Of a stretch of 64,000 nt of DNA, positions 28,586-37,490 are shown in pieces (the stretch's first letter is position 1; every line of letters begins with the position of its first letter). Origin of the DNA: Clostridiales bacterium (GTDB lineage Bacteria > Bacillota > Clostridia > Saccharofermentanales > Saccharofermentanaceae); assembly GCA_017529925.1 (NCBI GenBank), contig JAFXMZ010000024.1, positions 1 to 64,000 on the forward strand, given 5' to 3'. The notes beneath the pieces were generated by a model. The model had not been told where the DNA came from. It saw only the letters and a list, made by a program, of their open reading frames with translations, and did not search any database. The translations under genes were made by a program, and so were the position numbers.

Positions 28586-29455
28586 TTATCCTTCGTTCTT
28601 GTTGAAGTAGAGCGTAAATCCGTGATGCGAATGACGCTTTGACTCCGGAGGGATCTGCATATAATCCTTTCCGTAGAGCTGGGTCAGATATGTATCGTAG
28701 TTCGCGGGACCCTTGAACGTCCTGCCTTCGAAAGCAACATCGACCTGGGGGATGTATTCCTCCTTCAGGACCCTCTCCTCGACAGTATGGACGGGAGCCG
28801 TAACGACGCCTATATGGTCACACTCATCGAAAGGATATTTCTTCCCGAGATCCTGGATCTTATTGTAGAGTGTGTCTATACCTACGAGCTTGGAGAACGG
28901 ACGGAAGACAAGGTGAGCGACCTTGCGCACGAACGTCGTACCCTTCCATGCATTGAAGATGCCGCACAGGAGGAAGAACCTGACGCGCTTGATCTTCTTA
29001 AAGTGCTTCCTGAGTTCCTCATCATCGGAAGGAAGTCCTTCGATCGGGAAGATGTCTATGAAGATCGGCGTATAGAAAGGCTTTTTGCTGGACCGTCCGA
29101 GACTGTTCTCGATAACCATCGAAAAGTCATAGAGCCTCCATGCCTCGGAATGTGCGATCGCGAACGGATCCGGTCTCTGAAGATAGTACTTTCCGTCTAT
29201 CATGCCTCCTGATAAAGACTGGAGCTTTTCGCAGTCGGGCCTCGGGACATTTATGTCAATGTCATCATCCCAGGGGATAAAACCCTTATGTCTTACCGCG
29301 CCGAGGAGCGTTCCGCCCGACAGGTAATACCTGATGCCGTTCTCATCGCAGAACTTCGCAAGGGCGGAGAGCATCAGGACGAGCCTCTCCTTCATATCAT
29401 CGAGAGTCGCCTGCCTTCCGCAGTCTTCTTTTGTCAGCTTTCTTACTTCCATCAT
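28586..29455 (-). CDS. LicD-family phosphotransferase (second in operon order)
   Basis: 289 residues with the motif YLSGGTLLGAVRHKGFIPWD then DDIDINVPRPDC, the LicD metal site. It overlaps the upstream LicD gene by four bases (ATGA) and ends one base before the next, so all three are co-translated. CACAGGAG lies before its ATG. Probably attaches a phospho-alcohol to a sugar of the repeat unit. Confidence 0.92.
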   Translation of the reverse strand: MMEVRKLTKEDCGRQATLDDMKERLVLMLSALAKFCDENGIRYYLSGGTLLGAVRHKGFIPWDDDIDINVPRPDCEKLQSLSGGMIDGKYYLQRPDPFAIAHSEAWRLYDFSMVIENSLGRSSKKPFYTPIFIDIFPIEGLPSDDEELRKHFKKIKRVRFFLLCGIFNAWKGTTFVRKVAHLVFRPFSKLVGIDTLYNKIQDLGKKYPFDECDHIGVVTAPVHTVEERVLKEEYIPQVDVAFEGRTFKGPANYDTYLTQLYGKDYMQIPPESKRHSHHGFTLYFNKNEG

Positions 29456-30366
29456 CTATACTCCTGTGGTATATCAAGGCTCACAAGTAAATGGGATTCC
29501 CTCTCCTCAGGGGAAGGGATCTTCATATAATCACCGTAGAGCTGCTTAAGATATGCATCATAGCCTGCAGGGATGGGGAATGTATGACCGTCAAATATAT
29601 GATCTTCGGTCCTTAACATATCCTCCCTGCTGTAGATCTCCCCGGAGAAGTGCTTTCTTCCCGACGGGATGACTACACACTTTGAACCGTCCTTTTTGCA
29701 CGCACCGTAGAACTTTTCGGTGAGCTTCGCCCAGCTCTTCACGGACATGAAGCGGAATAAGGATCCGAGCCTGATCTTCCTCTTGAAGACCTTCTCGATG
29801 TCTTTGTCGCCCGCGGCAAGATCCATGTAGTATTCCCTGTTCCTGTAGAACAGCCTGCAGGAAAGAACAAGTCCTATGCCCATGCAGAATGTCTTATGTA
29901 TCTTCCTGATGAACTTATTATCGGATACGTTCTCGAGACGGAAGATATCGACGGGGATACCGCACTCGTCCGTAAAGAGATCGTCCCTTCCCTTATATGT
30001 GCTGCCCTTTAGCCTTATCTTTCCGATGACCGATCCGTATTCCGGAGTGTCTTCAGTATGTACCCAGTACTTACCGCCGAACTTCTCTTCAAAGAGCTTT
30101 ACGAACTTCTTAAAATCCCTGCCGGTCATTCCGATATCCATATCATCGTCCCACGGGATAAAGCCGTCGTGCCTGACGGCTCCCAGAGCGCTTCCGCCGA
30201 CGAGCATATATGTGATCCCGTTTTCCTCACATACGGACTTTGTATCCTCCATCATGTCGAGGAGGACTTTCTGGATCCTCCTGACATCGTCATCGCTGAC
30301 GGTTACCAGCCTGTCGGATCTCTCACTGCTGAGCTTCTTTACGAGATCAAACGTCGATAGGTTCAT
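29452..30366 (-). CDS. LicD-family phosphotransferase (first in operon order)
   Basis: 304 residues: MLVGGSALGAVRHDGFIPWD with DDMDIGMTGRDF. The core is more divergent than in the other two copies (SAL for TLL, DMD for DID), so donor or acceptor may differ. The start at 30366 is two bases after the Wzy-like stop, with GAAGGAGCGG upstream; the 57 residues read upstream of it overlap the Wzy gene and are not credible. Confidence 0.9.
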   Translation of the reverse strand: MNLSTFDLVKKLSSERSDRLVTVSDDDVRRIQKVLLDMMEDTKSVCEENGITYMLVGGSALGAVRHDGFIPWDDDMDIGMTGRDFKKFVKLFEEKFGGKYWVHTEDTPEYGSVIGKIRLKGSTYKGRDDLFTDECGIPVDIFRLENVSDNKFIRKIHKTFCMGIGLVLSCRLFYRNREYYMDLAAGDKDIEKVFKRKIRLGSLFRFMSVKSWAKLTEKFYGACKKDGSKCVVIPSGRKHFSGEIYSREDMLRTEDHIFDGHTFPIPAGYDAYLKQLYGDYMKIPSPEERESHLLVSLDIPQEYR

Positions 30367-30368
30367 TA

Positions 30369-31700
30369 TTATCCGGCCGCTCCTTCCGAAGACAGTGCAT
30401 ATGAATGTTTCGGGGCTTTCATGGCGCCCGATCCGCTTCCGAATGTGAATGACTGTTCTTCGCTTTCCTGTTCTGCGGTATAAGTCCCGGGCTTTTCGAG
30501 ATCGCAGAAGAGCGGGAAGAAGAACAGGCTGTAGCATGTCTGGAGCATATGATGCTCAACAGCGCAGTCGAGCGCAAATACAGTCACGATGAACATTACA
30601 TAGAACTGCTTTTTCTTCATGAGCTTTACAGAGGTTGCGATAAAGAGCGACATGCCGACAAGGAATATGGACATTCCTTCCTTGAGCAGTATCTTGACAT
30701 ATGAGATATCGATGAAGAAGTAGTCCTTGACGGTTCCGTCTGCGACTCCTCCGTTTCCGTTCTCTCTTATATACACACCCCACATCGTTATCGGATTCTC
30801 CGTCATTGCCCTGTTGCCGTATCTGAACCTGAGCTTGATCGTCTTCAGGAATTCATATTTGTTGTAGAATGCGGACGGATCCCATGTATATGTATAAGTG
30901 AAGTAGAACATGATCGCGGCAAAGATGACCGAGGATACAACAAAGAACCTCTTTATATTCCTTTTGAGCATCTCGGATCCTAACTTCTTCGGACGGACAT
31001 ACTGACAGTACACCGTCACTGCCACCAGGATCATCGTACAGAGAAGTCCTATCTTTGCCTTTACAAAAAGGATATTGATTACCATCAGCAGTGCTATCAT
31101 GAGATACTCCGGGATCTTCAGCACACCCTTCCTCAGGATCAGATATACCATCGTCAGGGTCAGGACATGACACATCAGGTCGGTAGCATATATCGAACCG
31201 AAAGCATGCCTTGTCCCGTGATCGTAGATGATGTCGGTTAGGTTTCCTGTCCGGACTCCTATATAGCTTGCGATGATCCAGATCCATCCCGATATGAGGG
31301 AAATGATGCCAATGACCTTGTAGGACTTACGGGCCGAGCAGATGATCAGCATCAGGAATACTGTTGTAGCCTTGTAATCGATGACCTCCCTGTTGTAGTC
31401 ATGAAGGAGGGTGACGATGATCAGGGCGGCGGCATAGAGCTTCATCCGCCAGTCTTTTATAAGGAATATTACGGTAAAGACCGCAAGGTATACGACCACG
31501 TCCGTCAGTCTGTTATACCATAGCTTAAAGATCTCGGAATATACGTAAAGATGCTCCCTGTAGAACATCGTCGTACCCATGAAGTGATAGTTGAAGAAAA
31601 GGAAGAAGAGGATATAGTACAGGAAGCTGACGGGGAGTAAAGGATCATACCCCCGGGAGCTCTTTTCGATCGTCCACTTCTCGTTATATCTTCCCATCAT
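30369..31700 (-). CDS. Wzy-like polysaccharide polymerase (polytopic)
   Basis: 443 residues and about ten to twelve hydrophobic helices with a large loop near residues 280-340. Sequence is poorly conserved, as usual for Wzy polymerases. The call rests on topology, size and position between a DUF4422 transferase and LicD genes in a cluster with a Wzz-like protein and a primer. The C-terminal tail (about 40 residues) is Ser/Glu-rich and cytoplasmic. A secreted-polymer transporter cannot be excluded. Confidence 0.7.
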   Translation of the reverse strand: MMGRYNEKWTIEKSSRGYDPLLPVSFLYYILFFLFFNYHFMGTTMFYREHLYVYSEIFKLWYNRLTDVVVYLAVFTVIFLIKDWRMKLYAAALIIVTLLHDYNREVIDYKATTVFLMLIICSARKSYKVIGIISLISGWIWIIASYIGVRTGNLTDIIYDHGTRHAFGSIYATDLMCHVLTLTMVYLILRKGVLKIPEYLMIALLMVINILFVKAKIGLLCTMILVAVTVYCQYVRPKKLGSEMLKRNIKRFFVVSSVIFAAIMFYFTYTYTWDPSAFYNKYEFLKTIKLRFRYGNRAMTENPITMWGVYIRENGNGGVADGTVKDYFFIDISYVKILLKEGMSIFLVGMSLFIATSVKLMKKKQFYVMFIVTVFALDCAVEHHMLQTCYSLFFFPLFCDLEKPGTYTAEQESEEQSFTFGSGSGAMKAPKHSYALSSEGAAG

Positions 31701-31718
31701 CAGCAGTCCCGGTCTTTA

Positions 31719-32522
31719 TCAGAAACTCTTCTCAGGCTTTCTGCCCAGGAATTTTGCCTTAAGGAAAGTGATCCCTTTATTGAAGATATTGATCTTCTCC
31801 ATATACATGAAGGGGATCTCCATGACCTCTTCCTCTTTTATCTCGCCGCTGTCGAGCTTATATGTAAGCCAGACATTGAAAAGTCTCTCGGATACGCGCC
31901 CGGGGAATCTTGCCTCGAATCCCGTCTGGCCTTCCTTTTTGAGCCTCTCAGACAGCTCGAAAAGGATATCGAACAGCCATGTGCAGTAATCATCGAGAAG
32001 ATCCTTTCTCATGATCATCATGTTGAACATATATCCCCATGTCCTGTTTATGGCCTTGTCATACGCTCCGGCATAGGAAGGATATTTCTCCTTCAGTATG
32101 TCCGCAGCAGTATCGAGCTCGTCGATATAATGATTATGCTGGTAGTGCTTATATAAAGTCTCTATGTAGTAGTGCCTCTTGTTCGGCACGATGACGGGAT
32201 GTGCGTCAAGAACAGGCTTCAGTTCCTCATACTTAAGGATCTTGTCGAAAAGATCCTTTCCCTTTCCTTTGCCCCGGAAATATCTCCTGTAGTGCACAAG
32301 ACCTATGTGGTCTGCATCCAGGTTCTTCCATGCCCAGTAAAGTCCCGTGAGCTCGCAGAAGCTCGGATTGAGCGAAGAGATATTCTCGCCTTCATTATCC
32401 TTCTGGTATCCCAGATCGAAGTCCTTCCCTTCGGCTCCTACATGGACCGGAAGATACATCGGATCTTCAGGCATCCGGTATTTCTTATGTGCGGCAACTA
32501 TTATCCTTACATCAAAAGACAT
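31719..32522 (-). CDS. DUF4422 glycosyltransferase-like protein
   Basis: 267 residues. VRIIVAAHKKYRMPED at the start, then NPSFCELTGLYWAWKN and VGLVHYRRYF-like HIGLVHYRRYF, are diagnostic of DUF4422, a family found in capsule and LPS loci and sharing features with galactosyltransferases. Likely transfers one sugar of the repeat unit. AAGGACTG precedes the ATG; the epimerase stop is three bases upstream. Confidence 0.88.
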   Translation of the reverse strand: MSFDVRIIVAAHKKYRMPEDPMYLPVHVGAEGKDFDLGYQKDNEGENISSLNPSFCELTGLYWAWKNLDADHIGLVHYRRYFRGKGKGKDLFDKILKYEELKPVLDAHPVIVPNKRHYYIETLYKHYQHNHYIDELDTAADILKEKYPSYAGAYDKAINRTWGYMFNMMIMRKDLLDDYCTWLFDILFELSERLKKEGQTGFEARFPGRVSERLFNVWLTYKLDSGEIKEEEVMEIPFMYMEKINIFNKGITFLKAKFLGRKPEKSF

Positions 32523-32525
32523 CTT

Positions 32526-33530
32526 TTAGAACAGTCCTTCCTTATTGCAGTCTTCATACCAGTCGCGAATGGCCTCGCCGAGCGTGTAGTGGAAAGTATA
32601 TCCGCACGAAGCAAGTTTCTTTCCGCAGATATTCGTGGATATCATGAGCTTTTTGACCCTGGCGGGATGAAGTCCGAGCTTCCTTCCTCCGAAAGGAGTA
32701 AGGATAACGGCCGCGGTCATCAAAAGCCACCCCGGAAGGAGCAGTATCTTTCTCTGTGTACCCGTCTCCTCCATGATCGTATTGCAGATCTGCTCGATAG
32801 TGAATGCAGGCTCGAATGTACAGTTGAATACATCAGCGCCCGGGAACGAATTATCTATCATGCGGTATTTCATAAAGCGGACGAGTTCCTTGACGTAGAC
32901 AGCCGCCTTGATGGTATCCCTTCTTCCTGTGTAGAAGAAATACTTCTTCTTTATACCACTGTAAAGTCTCGTGAAATTACCGTGCTCTCCCTTGCCGAAG
33001 ACAACACCCGGCCTCAGGATCGTCAGTTCTCTCTTATCGTCTCGCGCCTGCCATGTCCTGTGTATCTGCTCGGCAACGAGCTTGCTTATTCCGTAGGGAG
33101 TATTCGGTGTAGGAAGTGTGTCTTCCGTCTTGAGCTCCTCGGCTGCACCATAGGGAGCAATCGAGCTCGTAAAGAGGATCTTCGAGATGCCCATCCTCTG
33201 TGCAAACTCCGTAACATTTTCCGCACCCTCGATATTCGTCTCGAAGTATTCATGATCCGGATGCCCGGGAGTCCTGTGTACAGCCGACAGATTAAAGATG
33301 ATATCATCCTCTGTCGGAACGAGATCGAGTTCGATCTTCTTCCTTACGTCGAGCCTTACATAATCGACTCCGTCTATCTTCTCGACTACCCCGGGAACAA
33401 CGCCTTCCTCACCCGGCATGACGATATCCGCATCGATGATCCTGTCGTTCTCAGAGACGACCTCTGCCTTGAGGAGCTTTATCAGATGGGTGCCTATAAA
33501 ACCCGATCCGCCGAAAATAATAAAGTTCAT
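32526..33530 (-). CDS. NAD-dependent epimerase/dehydratase (GalE-like SDR)
   Basis: 334 residues: FGGSGFIGTHLIKLL for NAD binding, FTSSIAPYG and the catalytic YGISKLVAEQ. C-terminal residues 240-290 include a hydrophobic stretch (LLPGWLLMTAAVILTPFGG), which suggests membrane contact, as in several epimerases of capsule loci. It would make a UDP sugar for the repeat unit. Exact product unknown. Confidence 0.86.
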   Translation of the reverse strand: MNFIIFGGSGFIGTHLIKLLKAEVVSENDRIIDADIVMPGEEGVVPGVVEKIDGVDYVRLDVRKKIELDLVPTEDDIIFNLSAVHRTPGHPDHEYFETNIEGAENVTEFAQRMGISKILFTSSIAPYGAAEELKTEDTLPTPNTPYGISKLVAEQIHRTWQARDDKRELTILRPGVVFGKGEHGNFTRLYSGIKKKYFFYTGRRDTIKAAVYVKELVRFMKYRMIDNSFPGADVFNCTFEPAFTIEQICNTIMEETGTQRKILLLPGWLLMTAAVILTPFGGRKLGLHPARVKKLMISTNICGKKLASCGYTFHYTLGEAIRDWYEDCNKEGLF

Positions 33531-33562
33531 TACGTCACCGCTTTCGTTATTGTAATGGCCCT

Positions 33563-34960
33563 TTATTTCGAGCCTTTATGCATTATAACAGCCGAAAAAG
33601 TTTTTACCATTATCTTAATGTCCAAACCTAATGAGAAGTTCCTTATATATTCATTGTCAAGTCGTACTATCTCCTCGAAATCGGTTATGTCAGATCTTCC
33701 CGACACCTGCCACATTCCGGTAAGACCGGGCTTCATGGCAAGACGGCTCAGATGGTGGGGATCATACTGCTCATACTCGTCGAGCGTCGGCGGTCTCGTT
33801 CCGACCAGGGACATATCTCCCTTGAGGATATTCAGGAACTGGGGGAACTCGTCGATGCTCGTCTTCCTCAGAAACTTGCCCGCAGGGAATATCCTGGGGT
33901 CGTTATCCATCTTGAACATCAGTCCCTGCATCTGGTTCTGATCCATGAGCTCCTTCTTTCTCTCCTCGGCATCCCTGTACATCGAGCGGAATTTATACAT
34001 CTTGAAGATCTTTCCGTTCTTGCCTACTCTCTTCTGCGAGAAGAATACGGGACCCGGAGCCTGCATCTTGATGACAGGCGCGATGAATATGGTAAGGATA
34101 CCGGTAAAGATAAGCCCTATGAACGAAACGATTATGTCGAACAGCCTCTTGATTATCAGCTCACCTACGGTAGCATTGCTGATGGAGGAAGATGCGACAG
34201 TATACTTGTCGATAGTACCCACCTGGACGTTGGGAAGGTTCAGTATGTCATCCTTGATGACGACATGGACGGAGATGCCCATCCTGAGGACGTCCTCTGC
34301 AAGTTCCTTTCCGTATGCCTGATCGGGAAGTATGAAGAAATCATTGACGGCATTCTCCTTGACATACTCGAGGATATCGTCCTTTCTGACTATAGTGATG
34401 CCGTCGATCTCTTTCGAGTTGTCGTCATCGAGGAGAACTCCTCCGATGAACTTGTAATATCCGTTATTGTGATCAGCGAGCATCGATGCGAACTGTCCCA
34501 TCTCGCCGCTCTTGCACATGAGAACAGCATTGGAATTGCCCTTGCCCTTCCTGAACCTGCCGCGGATGACATTCTTCCATATCGATCTTCCGGCAAACAT
34601 CAGCGCTGTATCGATCACTGCAAAGAGTCCGAAAACTACTCGCGAATAGGTGGTCGTCTGCTTGAAGACAAAGAGTATCGCCAGGAGCGACATCATTACC
34701 CCGGCATTGCACATTATGACCCGCCACAGTTCCTTCAGATAGCCTCTCTTGAGGATATTGTGATGGAACGGGGCAAAGATGAGTATCAGGATATAGAGTC
34801 CGAGTATAACGAAGTTGATATTCCTGTACTCATCGAAAAGACCGTCGAGCTTATTGTGATACAGAAAGCACGCCAAGAGGAAAGCGATCTCGATACATAT
34901 AAGATCGATCACGATAAAGTCGAAATGCTTTGTCCTGGCGCCTCCGTTTTTCTGATGCAT
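33563..34960 (-). CDS. Undecaprenyl-phosphate sugar-1-phosphate transferase (WbaP/CpsE-like primer)
   Basis: 465 residues: four to five N-terminal helices, a CoA-binding-like middle domain, a long helix near residue 265, then the PglC-type catalytic core: FFSQKRVGKNGKIFKMYKFR, then DEFPQFLNILKGDMSLVGTR and PGLTGMWQVSGRSD. It starts the repeat unit by loading a sugar-1-phosphate on undecaprenyl phosphate. It follows the Wzz-like gene by 19 bases. A second primer lies at 50952. Confidence 0.93.
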   Translation of the reverse strand: MHQKNGGARTKHFDFIVIDLICIEIAFLLACFLYHNKLDGLFDEYRNINFVILGLYILILIFAPFHHNILKRGYLKELWRVIMCNAGVMMSLLAILFVFKQTTTYSRVVFGLFAVIDTALMFAGRSIWKNVIRGRFRKGKGNSNAVLMCKSGEMGQFASMLADHNNGYYKFIGGVLLDDDNSKEIDGITIVRKDDILEYVKENAVNDFFILPDQAYGKELAEDVLRMGISVHVVIKDDILNLPNVQVGTIDKYTVASSSISNATVGELIIKRLFDIIVSFIGLIFTGILTIFIAPVIKMQAPGPVFFSQKRVGKNGKIFKMYKFRSMYRDAEERKKELMDQNQMQGLMFKMDNDPRIFPAGKFLRKTSIDEFPQFLNILKGDMSLVGTRPPTLDEYEQYDPHHLSRLAMKPGLTGMWQVSGRSDITDFEEIVRLDNEYIRNFSLGLDIKIMVKTFSAVIMHKGSK

Positions 34961-34979
34961 CAGAAGATCTCCTGAATCG

Positions 34980-36329
34980 TTACTCTACCAGGATACCGCC
35001 GAGGACCGGCTTATCGTAATTATCAAATCTCTCGAGTTGCTTGAGGAGCATGTCCGCAGTACTCTTATCACGCTTCTCGACAAGGATAACTGCATCATAA
35101 TGCGAAACATGATCGAGAGTAATGTTGTCCGTAAGGATATTCTTCTCTATACCGAAGAGGATGCCCTTGGAATTCTTCTCTATATTCTCCTTGAGGGAAT
35201 CGAGGATCTTTCCGTCAACCGATCCGGTGAACATGATCTTCTTTGAATCAGGTGACGATGCCTTGATGCCGCTCAGCAGTCTCATTACGGCATCATCTGC
35301 CGTATATGAGGTCCCGCGGCTTTCCTTACCGTCGATGAACCTTCCAAGAGCGCCGGCCTTCTTCTTTTTCATGAGGACCGTATAGGAACCTGTATAGTAA
35401 GACATCTCCTCGCGCGAATGGAGCCTTCCGTTCATATAGAAGCAGATATAGTAAAGGAGCATGATGCAGGCTGCAACAGCGGCGAAGGCAGCGATAAAGT
35501 GCTTGATGATGCTCATGATGATCCTGCCGTTCGTAGGAACCGGTGTCTTGGAACCCTCAGGGACCTGAAGGGCATCGCGCTCTGCGACCACCTTATCGAT
35601 CTGGGCCTGATAGTTCTTGATATTATTCTCATACCCGTTGATATGGCTCATGAGATCTTCTCTTGCATTCTCATAGAGATCCCTGTTGACCTGTCTTAAG
35701 AGAACATCTCCGAGCTGGGCTTCGAGTTCCGCCTGGAGCTCTCCCGCCTGGCGGATATATTCATCGAGCATGGCATTTGCCACGATATCATTTTCCGAGA
35801 ATACACTGATGAAGAAAGAACCGTTCTCGAGATCCTGCGCCTTCTTAAAGAGATATCTGGCAGTCTCCTCATCGACTCCGCCGGCCTTGCCGATCTTCTC
35901 ATAGTCGATCCTGTCGGTCAGTGCCTTGTCGAATTGGGCAATGACAGATGACGGTATCTCGACCATCTCTCCGTCAGGTCCAATCTTCGAGAGAAGGAGC
36001 ACTACCTGCGCCTTGTGAACCTTGTTGCCGTCCATCTTAAAGAGCACGGAATCGTAAAGATCCTTCCTGTACTCACTGAGTTCCTCCTCGAGGAGTTCTA
36101 TCGTTTGATTATATGAATCGACGGTATTGTCATATGCACTCTTGTATTCTTCATATGCGGCATTATGAGCCTTGATCTCGGCCGTATCCTTATCCTGGTT
36201 CCTGAAAGCCTTTATCCCCGTATATCCTCCGTAGAGAATTCCGGCGGCAAGTGCTGCTATGCCGATGATCTTCCACTTTCTTGCTATGTAATAAAAACAC
36301 TCTCTGCCTGTAGACTTATACTGCTTCAT
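34980..36329 (-). CDS. Wzz-like chain-length regulator fused to a degenerate BY-kinase domain
   Basis: 449 residues. Membrane helices at about 20-38 and 272-292 bracket a helical outside domain, the classic Wzz plan. The last 130 residues resemble a bacterial tyrosine-kinase fold: KKIMFTGSVDGKILDSL aligns with the Walker A region but lacks the GKS/T, and YDAVILVEKRDKSTADM aligns with the usual VILV segment. No C-terminal Tyr cluster exists. It probably regulates polymer length without kinase activity. It is the first gene of the operon after an extended -10 promoter. Confidence 0.85.
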   Translation of the reverse strand: MKQYKSTGRECFYYIARKWKIIGIAALAAGILYGGYTGIKAFRNQDKDTAEIKAHNAAYEEYKSAYDNTVDSYNQTIELLEEELSEYRKDLYDSVLFKMDGNKVHKAQVVLLLSKIGPDGEMVEIPSSVIAQFDKALTDRIDYEKIGKAGGVDEETARYLFKKAQDLENGSFFISVFSENDIVANAMLDEYIRQAGELQAELEAQLGDVLLRQVNRDLYENAREDLMSHINGYENNIKNYQAQIDKVVAERDALQVPEGSKTPVPTNGRIIMSIIKHFIAAFAAVAACIMLLYYICFYMNGRLHSREEMSYYTGSYTVLMKKKKAGALGRFIDGKESRGTSYTADDAVMRLLSGIKASSPDSKKIMFTGSVDGKILDSLKENIEKNSKGILFGIEKNILTDNITLDHVSHYDAVILVEKRDKSTADMLLKQLERFDNYDKPVLGGILVE

Positions 36330-36357
36330 AATGTCTTCCCCTTTTGATGATCACCTT

Positions 36358-36366
36358 ATTATAGCA
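36358..36366 (-). promoter_or_regulatory. Extended -10 promoter of the Wzz/Wzy/LicD operon
   Basis: TGCTATAAT on the minus strand, a perfect -10 with the TGn extension, 29 bases before the ATG at 36329. No good -35 is present, which is normal for extended -10 promoters. It would drive genes from 36329 down to 22442, as spacing is tight throughout. Confidence 0.7.
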
Positions 36367-36425
36367 AATAAGGAACATTTTTTGTTTAAATGGGAGTATT
36401 TATTAATTACAATGATGTTTCAATA

Positions 36426-37490
36426 TCAGGATACTGCCTTTTTCAGGGCTTCCGACAGATACTGCCCGGACCTGAGCCTCGTGCCTACCGTCTTAGTATT
36501 CTCCTTCATGCGCTGATACTCTTCATCAGTTATCTTCGCCTTTATCCCGCCGATGTCCTTCAGGCTCCCGACGCATATACCGGCTCCGTTCGATTCGATA
36601 AATGACGCGAGCGCAGCCTCTTTCCAGATGATTACAGGAAGTCCCGAAGCGAGATAGAGTGACGTCTTGTGCGGATTATTGATCTTCAGGTATTCACCCC
36701 ATACGCCTTCACACGTACTGGCAGACGGACCGTCCCAGACAAGTCCGAAACTTCCGTCGAGAGCGGACATGAGCTCCTCCGGAGGATATGATCCCCTGTA
36801 ATCTATATTGTCCTTTCCCTCCCCGTTGTAGAACGGACCGTAGAGGGCGAAGGGAACGTCTGACGGAAGATCATATGCATATCCCGATTTTTCCCTCATC
36901 AGGTTTCCTGCTATGACGACGGGAAGATCCTTTACTGAGTCTTTTTCCTGAACGTCCTCTCCTCCGGTCAGGTAATCAAATATGCCGAGGCAGATCATCT
37001 TCTCTTCCGGAATGCCGGAAGATGCGAGGACCTCCTTCATCTTTTCGTTGTGGACGATCATCTTATCGGCATGCCTGATTATCTTATCTTCAAAGACACA
37101 CTTTACCCTGTTGAAGAAGGATGTGTTCCTGTTCTTTAGATGTCTCAGTTTCTCGAGGTCGTGGAGCAGAAGGACGATCCTTACGCCTCTCTTTTTGAGC
37201 TTCTTGAAGACTGATCCGAGGAATACAGAATGATCCCTGAAAGGGCACTGGATGAACAGCACGTCACCGCTGCCGAGCTTTGCCGTCGCCCTTTTCCAGG
37301 TGCCGATTATCTTAAACTGCCAGATTATCTTTCTGGGCATTGAGAAGTTTGTCCTGTCGGGGATATCGAATACGACCGGCTCAAAGCCTTCCTTACGTGC
37401 TATATCATCCGCATCGAACCTCGCCTTGCTCCTTGCGGTCATCTTATCGTTTCCGTAGTATTCGCGCTCGGCGATAAAATACTTCGTCAT
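36426..37490 (-). CDS. Gtf3/galactofuranosyltransferase-like glycosyltransferase
   Basis: 354 residues: DADDIARKEGFEPV near the N-terminus, VLFIQCPFRDHS, then VVIAGNLMREKSGYAY and the C-terminal HKTSLYLASGLPVIIWKEAA, which match bacterial Gtf3 or beta-1,6-galactofuranosyltransferase-type GT-B enzymes. It overlaps the Stealth gene by four bases. Last gene of the operon that starts at 40502. Confidence 0.82.
   Translation of the reverse strand: MTKYFIAEREYYGNDKMTARSKARFDADDIARKEGFEPVVFDIPDRTNFSMPRKIIWQFKIIGTWKRATAKLGSGDVLFIQCPFRDHSVFLGSVFKKLKKRGVRIVLLLHDLEKLRHLKNRNTSFFNRVKCVFEDKIIRHADKMIVHNEKMKEVLASSGIPEEKMICLGIFDYLTGGEDVQEKDSVKDLPVVIAGNLMREKSGYAYDLPSDVPFALYGPFYNGEGKDNIDYRGSYPPEELMSALDGSFGLVWDGPSASTCEGVWGEYLKINNPHKTSLYLASGLPVIIWKEAALASFIESNGAGICVGSLKDIGGIKAKITDEEYQRMKENTKTVGTRLRSGQYLSEALKKAVS

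Noticed and set aside
32172-33941. 589-codon plus-strand ORF
   Set aside because: Runs antisense over three confident genes; composition is rich in Arg and Asp with no domain.
33752-34975. 407-codon plus-strand ORF
   Set aside because: Lies wholly opposite the priming transferase gene, whose protein is clearly conserved; long antisense frames here come from codon bias.
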